From assembly GCA_035551355.1 (NCBI GenBank), contig DASZNF010000121.1, positions 1 through 50,772 of the forward strand: DNA of 50,772 nucleotides, read 5' to 3'. The position numbers and the translations under genes are program-made. Below, piece after piece: positions 15,756-23,655 of this stretch. The stretch is from DATATV01 sp035551355. Its GTDB lineage: Bacteria > Actinomycetota > Actinomycetes > Mycobacteriales > Pseudonocardiaceae. The notes under the pieces were generated by a model. That model did no database searches. It was not told where the DNA came from and saw only the letters and a program-made list of their open reading frames with translations. The first letter of the stretch is position 1; every line of letters starts with the position of its first letter.

Positions 15756-17300
15756 ATGACCCTGCCGGCGCTGCTGGACGCACGGGCCGCGGAATTCGGC
15801 GGCAAACCCCTGCTCCGCACCGCCACAGTCACCCGGAGCTTCCGGGAGACCAGGGACGCGGCCGCCCGGATGGCCGGGGCACTGGCCGCCCGTGGCGTCA
15901 CGCCCGGCGATCGGGTTGCCGCGCTGGTGAGCAACCGGGTGGAACTGCTCGATCTGGTGCTGGGCTGCGGCTGGCTGGGCGCGACCGTGGTCCCCCTCAA
16001 CACCGCACTGCGCGGTGCCAGTCTGCGCACCATTCTTGACCAGGCGCGTCCGGCAATGCTGCTGGTCGAGCCCGAACTGGTCGCGGAACTCCCGACGGAC
16101 CATCCGCCGCTGTGGGTGTTGAGCGAGGGGCCGGAGGACCATGATCCGCTGCCGGCCGCGGACGTGCGGCCCGGGGATCTCGCGGCGATCCTGTTCACCT
16201 CGGGCACGACCGGCGGCGCGAAGGGGGTGTGCTGCCCGCATGCCCAGTTCTCCTGGTGGGGCCACCATGTCGGCCGCACGCTCAAGATCACCGCGGACGA
16301 TGTGCTGTACACCTGCCTGCCGCTGTTCCACACCAACGCGCTCAACGCGTTCTTCCAGGCGCTGGTCGCCGGGGCCGAGTTCGTGCTGGGCCAACGGTTT
16401 TCCGCCTCCCGGTTCTGGTCCGAAGTCCAGGCGGCGGACGCGACCATGACCTACCTGCTGGGCGCCATGGTCAACATGCTGCTCGCGCAACCGCCCGCCG
16501 CGATCGATCGGGCACATCGGGCGTGGCGGGCACTGGCTCCCGCCTCCCCCGCGGCGCTGTGTGAGCCGTTCCGGGAACGGTTCGGGGTCAGGCTGGTGGA
16601 CGGGTTCGGCAGCACCGAGACCAACCTGGTGATCGGCGCCGGACCGGACGACTGCCGGCCCGGCTACCTCGGCCGGGTGCTGGACGGCTTCGCCGCGCGG
16701 GTCGTGGACGCCGAGGACCAGCCGGTTCCGGACGGGACGCCCGGTGAGCTGGTGCTGCGCCACGAGCAGCCCTACGCGTTCAGCCTCGGCTACTGGGAGC
16801 AACCCGAGGCGACCGCACAAGCCTGGCGAAACCTGTGGCTGCACACCGGGGACCGGGTGGTCCGCGAGCCGGACGGCTGGTACCGGTTCGTCGACCGGAT
16901 CAAGGACGTCATCCGCCGCCGCGGCGAGAACATCTCCTCCGTCGAGGTCGAACAGGTCGTGTCGGCCCATCCGGCGGTCGCCGCGGTCGCGGCCTTCGCC
17001 GTGCCCGCCGAACTGGCCGAGGACGAGGTGATGATCGCGGTCGTGCCCCGGGCCGGCCACAACCTGGATCCCGCCGACCTGCTCGACCACTGCGCCCGAG
17101 ACCTGCCCTATTTCGCCGTACCCAGGTACGTGGACATCGTCGCGGAACTGCCGGTCACCGAGACCGGCAAGATCGCCAAGGCGGAACTGCGCCGCCGCGG
17201 CGTCACGAAGTCCACAGTAGACACTGGGTCGACGCGCAGGACCCGGGTGGGCAGCCGTGATCCGGCCCCAAGCAGGTCAACTGCTGCAACGCCCGGCTGA
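15756..17300 (+). CDS. AMP-forming acyl-CoA ligase (CaiC-like)
   Basis: 514-residue ANL-superfamily enzyme that activates a carboxylate with ATP and then forms the CoA thioester. Motifs: the phosphate loop LFTSGTTGGAKG (146-157), adenine/acid motif GFGSTET, LHTGDRV, hinge DRIKDVIRRRGENIS and catalytic Lys in ETGKIAK. The overall sequence looks like crotonobetaine/carnitine-CoA or short-chain acyl-CoA ligases. It is divergent from the permease/CaiB operon and shares its operators. The 3' end overlaps the convergent IclR gene by 98 bases, and the last 30 residues (TRRTRVGSRDPAP) look unselected. Confidence 0.92.
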   Translation: MTLPALLDARAAEFGGKPLLRTATVTRSFRETRDAAARMAGALAARGVTPGDRVAALVSNRVELLDLVLGCGWLGATVVPLNTALRGASLRTILDQARPAMLLVEPELVAELPTDHPPLWVLSEGPEDHDPLPAADVRPGDLAAILFTSGTTGGAKGVCCPHAQFSWWGHHVGRTLKITADDVLYTCLPLFHTNALNAFFQALVAGAEFVLGQRFSASRFWSEVQAADATMTYLLGAMVNMLLAQPPAAIDRAHRAWRALAPASPAALCEPFRERFGVRLVDGFGSTETNLVIGAGPDDCRPGYLGRVLDGFAARVVDAEDQPVPDGTPGELVLRHEQPYAFSLGYWEQPEATAQAWRNLWLHTGDRVVREPDGWYRFVDRIKDVIRRRGENISSVEVEQVVSAHPAVAAVAAFAVPAELAEDEVMIAVVPRAGHNLDPADLLDHCARDLPYFAVPRYVDIVAELPVTETGKIAKAELRRRGVTKSTVDTGSTRRTRVGSRDPAPSRSTAATPG

Positions 17301-18051
17301 TCCCGGCCCCGGCCATGCGGAGCGCCCCGGTGCAGCGGTTGAGGTCCAGCCGGGTGGTCGGGCCGGTCACCGACAGCGAGGCCAACAGCGTGTTCCGGCT
17401 GGAGAACACCGGCACGGCCAGGCTGAGATAGCCGAGCTTGATCTCCTCGACCTCCAGCGCAAGGCCCTCCCGCCGGATCTTGTCCAGTTGCCCGCGCAGT
17501 AGCCCGACAGACCTGGTGGTCTTGTTGGTCAGGGCGGTGAAACCCTGCCGGGCCACTTCGTGGAACAGGCTCTCCGGCGAGTACGCCAGGATCACCTTGC
17601 CGGTCGCCGTGCAGTACAACGGCAGCCGGCCGGCCACCCGGGACTTCTTGTTCAGCCCCCGGTGCCCGATGATCTTCTCGATGTACAGCACGTCCAGGCC
17701 GTCGTGCACGGCCAGGTGCACGGTTTCCCGGGTGGCCATCAACAGGTCTTCCATGTACGGCAGGGCCGCCTCGCGCAGGATCCGGTTGCGCGGCACCAAC
17801 TGGCCGAGCTCGAACAACCGCAGGCCCAGCCGGTAGCGGGTGCCGCCGCGTTCCAGCAGCCCCCATTCCAGCAGCTCCTGCGCCAGCCGGTGCACGCTGG
17901 CCTTGGCTACGCCGCTGCGCCGGGCCAGATCGGTCAGCGAGAGGTCGACATCCCGCGGGCCGAACGACTCCAGGATCAGCCGGGCCTTGCCCAGTACCGA
18001 GTTCATCGGGTCCTGCGTGCCGTCCTGCGGCGCGGCCAGGGCGACCGTCAT
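17203..18051 (-). CDS. IclR-family transcriptional regulator
   Basis: 282-residue DNA-binding regulator. The N-terminal winged HTH (LTDLARRSGVAKASVHRLAQ) is at about residues 40-75. The C-terminal IclR effector domain (GRLPLYCTATGKVILAYSPE) binds a small molecule, commonly an aromatic acid. Start chosen at ATG 18051, nine bases after GGGAGG; a GTG six bases upstream is too near that site. It probably controls the divergent ligase/permease promoter and, by similar palindromes, the Rieske operon. It is 43 bases downstream of the LLM oxidoreductase on the same strand. Its end overlaps the ligase end. Confidence 0.9.
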   Translation of the reverse strand: MTVALAAPQDGTQDPMNSVLGKARLILESFGPRDVDLSLTDLARRSGVAKASVHRLAQELLEWGLLERGGTRYRLGLRLFELGQLVPRNRILREAALPYMEDLLMATRETVHLAVHDGLDVLYIEKIIGHRGLNKKSRVAGRLPLYCTATGKVILAYSPESLFHEVARQGFTALTNKTTRSVGLLRGQLDKIRREGLALEVEEIKLGYLSLAVPVFSSRNTLLASLSVTGPTTRLDLNRCTGALRMAGAGISRALQQLTCLGPDHGCPPGSCASTQCLLWTS

Positions 18052-18094
18052 TGGCACGTACCTCCCGATTCAGTGGCTGACCTCGGACAATGGT

Positions 18095-19123
18095 TCAGCC
18101 AAGCACATGGCCGGGCCGGTTAACGAGACCCGCGGATGAAGACTGTGTTGCCGGCAGCACCCGCTCGGCCACATCGGCCAGCAGTTGCCGCGGCAGGTCG
18201 TAGGACCCGACGTGTTGCAGGAAAACCGCTTCCGCCCCGGCCCGCTCGACCTCGCGCAGCCGGGCCACGATCCGTCCGGCCGTCCCGTACAGACAGAACT
18301 CCCGGGCGAACACCTCGACCGCCCGGTCGCTCACGAACGGATCGCAGGCCCGCACCGCGGCCGCCCAGTCCTCAGCGTGCAGCAGGTCCGGATAGCTCGC
18401 CGGCAGCTGCTGCGGCACCTCGACCTCGACACCGGCCTTGGCCAGAAACGGCGCACCGCCGCCATAGGCGATGCCCAGGCAGACCGGTTTCAGTTCGCGT
18501 GCGTCCCGGGCGAGGTCGTCGGTCACCCGGCAGAACGCCGACACCGTGATCGGCCGATCACCGCCCGCGCGCACCGCGCCGATCGCCGCGGCCAGCGGCT
18601 CCGGCGCGACCCCGGACAGCAGGATCACGCCATCCGCGATCTCCCCGGCCAGCCGCAGATTGCGCGGGCCGCTGGCGGCCATGTGGATCGGCACCGCGAC
18701 CGGGTCGCGCAGCCCGGTCACCACCCCGCCGAAGTCCACCCGCTTCCCGGCCAGCAGGTCGCGCAGCACGGACAGCCGGGACCGCAGCTGCGCGCCGGTG
18801 CTCGGCCGCAGGCCGATCGGCCCAACCGAGCTGTTGCCCACCCCGACGCCGAGCACGAACCGGCCCGGCGCCAGCTCGGCCACCGTCCGGGCGGCCGAGG
18901 CGATCACCGCCGGGTGGCGGGTCACCAGGTTGGTCACCGCGGTGCCGAGGGTGATGCGTGAGGTTGCCGCAGCGACCCCGGCCGCCACCGCGAACACGTC
19001 CCGCCAGAGCAACTGCGAGTCGGGCAGCCACACCTCGTCGAGTCCGGCACGTTCGGCGTCCACCGCGAAGTCCGCGATCTCGCGCACCGACGCGCAGGGT
19101 GGCACCCGAATCCCGACCCGCAT
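18095..19123 (-). CDS. LLM-class (luciferase-like) F420/FMN oxidoreductase
   Basis: 342-residue TIM-barrel luciferase-like protein. ITLGTAVTNLVTRHP and RFVLGVGVGNSS are the hallmark strands, and the fold binds F420 or FMN. The closest type by eye is the F420-dependent methylenetetrahydromethanopterin-reductase-like group, which in actinomycetes reduces or oxidises alcohols, ketones or imines. The ATG at 19123 has AGGAGG six bases upstream; the 61 residues of open frame before it are not coding. A TetR operator-like palindrome (19141-19151) lies directly upstream, so the adjacent TetR probably represses it. Confidence 0.88.
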   Translation of the reverse strand: MRVGIRVPPCASVREIADFAVDAERAGLDEVWLPDSQLLWRDVFAVAAGVAAATSRITLGTAVTNLVTRHPAVIASAARTVAELAPGRFVLGVGVGNSSVGPIGLRPSTGAQLRSRLSVLRDLLAGKRVDFGGVVTGLRDPVAVPIHMAASGPRNLRLAGEIADGVILLSGVAPEPLAAAIGAVRAGGDRPITVSAFCRVTDDLARDARELKPVCLGIAYGGGAPFLAKAGVEVEVPQQLPASYPDLLHAEDWAAAVRACDPFVSDRAVEVFAREFCLYGTAGRIVARLREVERAGAEAVFLQHVGSYDLPRQLLADVAERVLPATQSSSAGLVNRPGHVLG

Positions 19124-19140
19124 AAGCGACCTCCTGGTTC

Positions 19141-19156
19141 GTACTAAGTACGGTAC
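19141..19156. promoter_or_regulatory. TetR operator-like palindrome upstream of LLM gene
   Basis: GTACTAAGTAC (19141-19151) is an 11-bp palindrome around one central base, followed by CGGTAC. It matches the site at 19946-19956 in 10 of 11 positions and shares the trailing CGG. It lies between the TetR stop and the LLM start. Confidence 0.6.
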
Positions 19157-19187
19157 AGGCCAGAGAGGCTTCCCGGAAGAGGGTCGG

Positions 19188-19898
19188 TCAGTCGAGTTCG
19201 CGCAGGGTGCTGGCGATGTAGGCCTCAAGGCCGGCGGTGAACTGGCTGTCCGACGGCAGGTCCACAATGGCGTCGGCATACCGCACGACCAGCGGGAACT
19301 CGTCACTGGGCAGGCCGGCGTAGAAATGGATGCGCCGCCGCCGCTGCTCGATCGACTCCGCGTTGGACAGCGCGCCCCACGGCCGGGGCGTCTGGTAACC
19401 GATGAAGCCGATCGCGTAGGTGATCAGGAACCCGTAGCAGCGCACCGCGATCTTGCCGGGGACACCAGCGTCGACCAACCGTCGCAGCACCGCCTCCATG
19501 GCCCCGCGCAGCGCGGTCCGGCTGTCCGTCACCCGGGTGGCCAGAAGCCGTGCCACCGAGGGATGTTCGCGCATCATGGCCAGGAACGCGTAACCCACCG
19601 TGCGCAGCGCCTCGGCCGGGCCGCTGTCCGGCTCGGCCGGCAGCTTCATCCGGCCGAGCGCGTGGTCGGCCATGCCGTCGAGGATCTCGTCCCGGCTGCG
19701 GAAGTAGCCGTACAGCGTCATCGTGCCCACGTTGAGCTCGGCGGCCAGCCGCCGGACCGTCAGGCGGTCCAGATCTCCCTCCGCGTCGGCGATCCGCAGC
19801 GCCGCCTCGATGATCCGGTCCGGCGTCAGCGCGACCGTGCGCCCACCTGGGCGTTTCCGCTGTTCCGCCACGTGCTCCGCCAGCTCTCCGTTGATCAC
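19188..19898 (-). CDS. TetR-family transcriptional repressor
   Basis: About 236 residues. The N-terminal TetR HTH covers roughly residues 25-70 (LTPDRIIEAALRIADAEG, LTVRRLAAELNVGTMTLYGYF). The C-terminal all-helical TetR_C-type ligand domain begins with EALRTVGYAFLAMMREHP. GTG 19898 is chosen as start; GTG 19871 is an alternative. It is flanked by two matching palindromes, one before the LLM gene and one in the divergent promoter shared with the symporter operon. Autoregulation and repression of both neighbours until an inducer, probably the transported substrate, is present is the simplest reading. Confidence 0.9.
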   Translation of the reverse strand: MINGELAEHVAEQRKRPGGRTVALTPDRIIEAALRIADAEGDLDRLTVRRLAAELNVGTMTLYGYFRSRDEILDGMADHALGRMKLPAEPDSGPAEALRTVGYAFLAMMREHPSVARLLATRVTDSRTALRGAMEAVLRRLVDAGVPGKIAVRCYGFLITYAIGFIGYQTPRPWGALSNAESIEQRRRRIHFYAGLPSDEFPLVVRYADAIVDLPSDSQFTAGLEAYIASTLRELD

Positions 19899-19925
19899 CA
19901 ACCGTCCCGGTAACCGTAGTGTAGC

Positions 19926-19956
19926 TTGACTCCGTGCAGTGAACGGTACAAAGTAC
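19926..19956 (+). promoter_or_regulatory. TetR operator and probable promoter of symporter operon
   Basis: The palindrome GTACAAAGTAC (19946-19956) follows a possible -35 element TTGACT (19926-19931), so a repressor bound here would block the -10 region. It differs by one base from the site at 19141-19151. The first gene of the operon begins at 20004. Confidence 0.55.
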
Positions 19957-20003
19957 GGCGGACGCGCCCTTTGGGGGTCAATCGACTTCAGACAGGAGCG
20001 GAC

Positions 20004-20213
20004 ATGCGACGACGCCTCGGCACGCGCACCGCACTCGGGCTCATTCCACCGATACTGCTGATCATCGGCATGCTGCTGCCCGCGGTGAACGGACCTCACC
20101 TCTGGCTGGGCCTGCCCTCGTTGATGTGGTGGCTGGCCGGTTTCGCCGTGTCGGTCACCGTGGCGCTCGCGCTCATCGAGAAGCTGCACCCCGAATCGGG
20201 TGATAGCGAATGA
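20004..20213 (+). CDS. Small membrane protein, DUF3311-like symporter partner
   Basis: 69 residues with two hydrophobic helices (LIPPILLIIGMLLPAV and WWLAGFAVSVTVALALIE) and a WLGLP turn between them, as in DUF3311 proteins encoded directly before sodium:solute symporters. The ATG has AGGAGC upstream. The stop overlaps the symporter start (ATGA), so the two are made together and the small protein probably assembles with or stabilises the transporter in the membrane. An open frame upstream to 19926 runs through the operator and is not coding. Confidence 0.8.
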   Translation: MRRRLGTRTALGLIPPILLIIGMLLPAVNGPHLWLGLPSLMWWLAGFAVSVTVALALIEKLHPESGDSE

Positions 20214-21634
20214 ACACCGTGCTGATCTTCGTGGTACTCGGCATCATCACCATCGCGGTGTTCGGCTTCCTCGGCCGCCGCCGCACCAGCACCGACCTGG
20301 GCGAGTGGGCCGTCGGCGGGCGGCGGCTGGGCACCGCGGCGACCTGGCTGCTCCAGGCCGGCGAAACCTTCACCACCTTCACCTTCGTCGGCCTGGTCGC
20401 GCTGTCCTTCGCCACCGGCGCGTCCGCGCTCTACGCCCTGGTCTACACGCCACTGTCCTACCTCGGCCTGTACTTCATCGCGCCGAAGCTGTGGCGGCGG
20501 GCCGCCGGACGTGGCTACCTCACCCAGGCCGACTTCTTCACCGACCACTACCGCAGCAAGACGTTCGGCTGGCTGGTTGCCGTGCTCGGCGTGGTCTTCC
20601 TGCTGCCCTACCTCCAGTTGCAGATCACCGGACTCGGCCAGATCGTCCAGTTCGCCACCGGCCAGAACACCTCGGTGCGTTGGAGCATGCTGATCGCCTT
20701 CGCCCTGGTCGTCGCCTTCGTGCTGTGGGCGGGGCTGCGCGGGGTGGCCGCCGCGTCCTACTTCAAGGACGCCATCATGCTGATCACCCTGCTGATCCTG
20801 CTGATCGCGCTGCCCAGCCACTTCGGCGGCCTCACCGGCATCTTCCAGCACGTCCAGCTGCACCTGCCCAGCGCGCTGTCCGTGCACGCCGGCAGCCACG
20901 ACCCGCTATGGTTCTTCAGCAGCGTCGCCACCAGCGTCATCGGCATCGTCTTCCTCACCGCCCCGCACAACTGGCCGGCCGTGCTGTCCGCGCGCAGTTC
21001 GAAAACCCTCCGCCGCAACTACACAATCCTGCCGCTGTACTCGCTGTGCCTGATGCTGCCGGTGGCACTCGGGTTCGTCGCGCTGACCGTGCTCAAGCCC
21101 GGCAGCAACGGCAACGCCGCCCTGTTCACCCTGGCCGCCAAGGCATTGCCGAGCTGGGTAGTCGGGCTGATCGCGGTGGGCGGGATCGCCGCCGCCATGG
21201 TGCCGGCCGCCGGGATCCTGGTCGGCATCTGCCCGCTGGTCGCGCGCAACATCCTGCGGGTGCGCTCCGAGCGCGGCCAGTACTGGGCCAACCAGCTGAC
21301 CGTGCTGGTGCTGGTCGCGCTGGCCCTACTGCTCGCCCTGGTCCGGCCCGACTCGCTGGCCAACCTGCTGCTGCTCACCTTCGCCGGCCTCAGCCAGCTG
21401 GCCCCCGCCATCGGCGCCGCGCTGATCGGCGAACGCGGCCTGCTCGGCAAGGCCAGCGCCCTGACCGGGGTCATCGTCGGCGTGGCCGCGGTCATCCTGC
21501 TGACCTTCACGAACGTGGTCAACATCGGACATCTCGGCGCCGGACTGGCCGCGCTGGCCGTGAATCTCGTGGTCACCGTCGCCGTGGAAGCGGTGTCGCG
21601 GCTGGTTGTCGTCCCGGAACCCGAAGGAGCCTGA
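20210..21634 (+). CDS. Sodium:solute symporter (SSS) family permease
   Basis: 474-residue membrane protein with about 13 hydrophobic segments. The early STDLGEWAVGGRRLGTAATWLLQAGE-type region (residues 25-50) is typical of SSS carriers, as are the LTQADFFTDHYRS loop and the long TM6-8 block. SSS proteins import sugars, amino acids, carboxylates or osmolytes with Na+. It is coupled to the small upstream partner and followed seven bases later by an amidohydrolase, so it probably imports that enzyme's substrate. Confidence 0.9.
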   Translation: MNTVLIFVVLGIITIAVFGFLGRRRTSTDLGEWAVGGRRLGTAATWLLQAGETFTTFTFVGLVALSFATGASALYALVYTPLSYLGLYFIAPKLWRRAAGRGYLTQADFFTDHYRSKTFGWLVAVLGVVFLLPYLQLQITGLGQIVQFATGQNTSVRWSMLIAFALVVAFVLWAGLRGVAAASYFKDAIMLITLLILLIALPSHFGGLTGIFQHVQLHLPSALSVHAGSHDPLWFFSSVATSVIGIVFLTAPHNWPAVLSARSSKTLRRNYTILPLYSLCLMLPVALGFVALTVLKPGSNGNAALFTLAAKALPSWVVGLIAVGGIAAAMVPAAGILVGICPLVARNILRVRSERGQYWANQLTVLVLVALALLLALVRPDSLANLLLLTFAGLSQLAPAIGAALIGERGLLGKASALTGVIVGVAAVILLTFTNVVNIGHLGAGLAALAVNLVVTVAVEAVSRLVVVPEPEGA

Positions 21635-21640
21635 CCCGGC

Positions 21641-22879
21641 ATGCCCCGCCTGATCCTCACCGGCATGCCGCTGATCGACGGCACCGGTAAACCACCCGTT
21701 CCCGACGCTTCGCTGGTCATCGACGGCGGCCGGATCGACTCGATCGGCCAGGCCACACCGCGACCCGGCGACCAGGTGATCACCGTCCGCGGCGGCACCG
21801 TCCTACCCGGACTCATCGACGCCCACGTGCACCTGCTCTCGCATGCCGGACCCGGCAGGCAGGACGTGCACCTGTGGAACGTGATCACCCCGATCGAGGA
21901 ACAAACCCTGCACGCGGCCGCCAACGCCCAGCGCGCGCTGCGCAGCGGCGTCACCACGCTGCGCGACACGGCCGGTTCCTGGCCCGAGGTCTCGGTCCGC
22001 CGCGCCATCGACGCCGGAATCCTGCCCGGACCGAGGATCCTGGCCTCCGGCATGGTCGGCATGACCGCCGGGCACGCCGACATGTTCGCCCCGGCCGCGC
22101 TGCGCGACCGTCTGTGGCCCACCGCGGACGGCGTCGACGAATGCCGCAAGCGTGTCCGCGAATACGCCCGGATGGGCGTCGACCTGATCAAGATCTGCAC
22201 CAGCGGCGGTACCCTGTCCATCGGCGACCACACCGAATGGCGCAACTACACCGAGGCCGAGGTGCACACCATCGTCGACGAGGCGCACGCCCTCGGCCTG
22301 TCGGTAGCCGCCCACGCACACACCGCGACCGGCATCCGGGTCGCCCTGGAAGCCGGGGTGGACACCCTGGAACACGGCTCCGGCCTGGACGCCGAGCTGA
22401 TCGAGCTGATGCTGCGCACCGGCGCGGCCCTCTGCCCCACCCTGTCCATCTCCGAACACATGCTCAGCAACGGCCGGGCCCGCGGCCTGCCCGAGGCGAC
22501 CATGGCCAAGGCCGAGCGGCTCGCCCCGGTTCGCCGCGCCGCCGTCCAGGCCGCCTACCGCGCCGGGGTCCCCATCATCACCGGCACCGACTCCAGCAAC
22601 ACCCTCCCCTTCGGCAACCATGCTCGCGAACTCCAGCTGCTGCGCGAGATCGTCGGCATGAGCCCGCTGGAAGCGATCGAGTCGGCCACCTCGGGCGCGG
22701 CGAAAGCCCTGGGCATCGGCGACGAAACCGGCTCACTCGAACCAGGGAAGGCCGCCGACGTGCTGATCGTCCGCGGCGATCCGCTCACCGACCTGACCAT
22801 CCTGCGGGACCACCTGGTGACGGTCCTGCGCGCAGGTGTCCCGGTCGACCCGTCCACGTTGGGAGATTTCGTGTGCTGA
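21641..22879 (+). CDS. Metal-dependent amidohydrolase (imidazolonepropionase/prolidase-like)
   Basis: 412-residue amidohydrolase-superfamily enzyme. Metal ligands are all visible: His62 and His64 (DAHVHL), a probable carbamylated Lys184 (DLIKICTSGG), His225/His227 (AAHAHT), His245 (LEHGSG) and Asp317 (GTDSSN). The group includes cyclic-imide, dipeptide (Xaa-Pro) and ochratoxin-type amidases. It hydrolyses a C-N bond in a substrate probably taken up by the preceding symporter. It overlaps the next gene by seven bases. A paralogue with the same metal set is two genes downstream, so two related substrates or steps are handled. Confidence 0.92.
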   Translation: MPRLILTGMPLIDGTGKPPVPDASLVIDGGRIDSIGQATPRPGDQVITVRGGTVLPGLIDAHVHLLSHAGPGRQDVHLWNVITPIEEQTLHAAANAQRALRSGVTTLRDTAGSWPEVSVRRAIDAGILPGPRILASGMVGMTAGHADMFAPAALRDRLWPTADGVDECRKRVREYARMGVDLIKICTSGGTLSIGDHTEWRNYTEAEVHTIVDEAHALGLSVAAHAHTATGIRVALEAGVDTLEHGSGLDAELIELMLRTGAALCPTLSISEHMLSNGRARGLPEATMAKAERLAPVRRAAVQAAYRAGVPIITGTDSSNTLPFGNHARELQLLREIVGMSPLEAIESATSGAAKALGIGDETGSLEPGKAADVLIVRGDPLTDLTILRDHLVTVLRAGVPVDPSTLGDFVC

Positions 22880-23655
22880 CCGCCAACTACGTGTCCAGCC
22901 GATTCGGCCAGTTGCACTACGTCGAAGCCGGCGCCGGTGACCCCGTCCTGCTGCTGCACCAAACTCCCCGCTCCTGGACCGAATACCAGGACGTCCTGCC
23001 GATGCTCGGCGCCACCCATCGCGCCATCGCCATGGACACCGTCGGCTACGGCAACTCCGCGAAACCCGCGGCCGACCAGAGCATCGAACAGTTCGCCGAC
23101 GGCGTCGAAGATCTGGTCGACGCGCTGGGCCTGGAGGCCTTCCACCTGGTCGGCCACCACACCGGTGGCGTTGTCGCCGTGGAGGTCGCCGCCCGCCTCG
23201 GCGCCCGGATCCGCGGCCTGGTCCTGTCCGCGACCCCGTTCGTCACCCCGGAAAAACGCGCCCGCGCGATCTGGCAGCGCCCGATCGACTGGGTCCAGTC
23301 CAAACCGGACGGTTCGCACCTGGTCGAACTCTGGAATCGCCGCCGCCAGTACTACCAGCCCGGCCAGGAAGCCGCGCTGCACCGGTTCATGGCCGACGCC
23401 ATCCACGTGCTGGACCGCGCCGAGGACGGCCACATCGCGGTCCGCCAGTACCACATGGACGAACGACTCCCGCTGATCAAGACCCCGGTAACGGTCATCT
23501 GCGGCCAGGACGACCAACCCGCCATGCCCGGCATCGAACCCATGGCCGCCGCCCTGTCCGCGAAGATCCACTTCGTCCCGGACGCGGGCGTTCCCCTGCC
23601 CGAACAGCAACCGGAAGCCTTCACCCGGCTGGTTCGTGCGGCGATCAGCCGATGA
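22873..23655 (+). CDS. Alpha/beta-fold protein with His at the nucleophile position
   Basis: 260-residue alpha/beta hydrolase-fold protein. The oxyanion strand PVLLLHQTPRSW and the cap are normal. The nucleophile elbow is GHHTGG (94-99), so His96 stands where Ser, Asp or Cys should be. The usual C-terminal His motif is AGVPLPEQQPE, with Val in place of His. Classical hydrolysis is therefore unlikely; a cofactor-free oxygenase, a lyase or a binding role is possible. GTG 22873 overlaps the upstream stop and has GGGAG eight bases before. The stop overlaps the next amidohydrolase (ATGA). Confidence 0.85.
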   Translation: MLTANYVSSRFGQLHYVEAGAGDPVLLLHQTPRSWTEYQDVLPMLGATHRAIAMDTVGYGNSAKPAADQSIEQFADGVEDLVDALGLEAFHLVGHHTGGVVAVEVAARLGARIRGLVLSATPFVTPEKRARAIWQRPIDWVQSKPDGSHLVELWNRRRQYYQPGQEAALHRFMADAIHVLDRAEDGHIAVRQYHMDERLPLIKTPVTVICGQDDQPAMPGIEPMAAALSAKIHFVPDAGVPLPEQQPEAFTRLVRAAISR

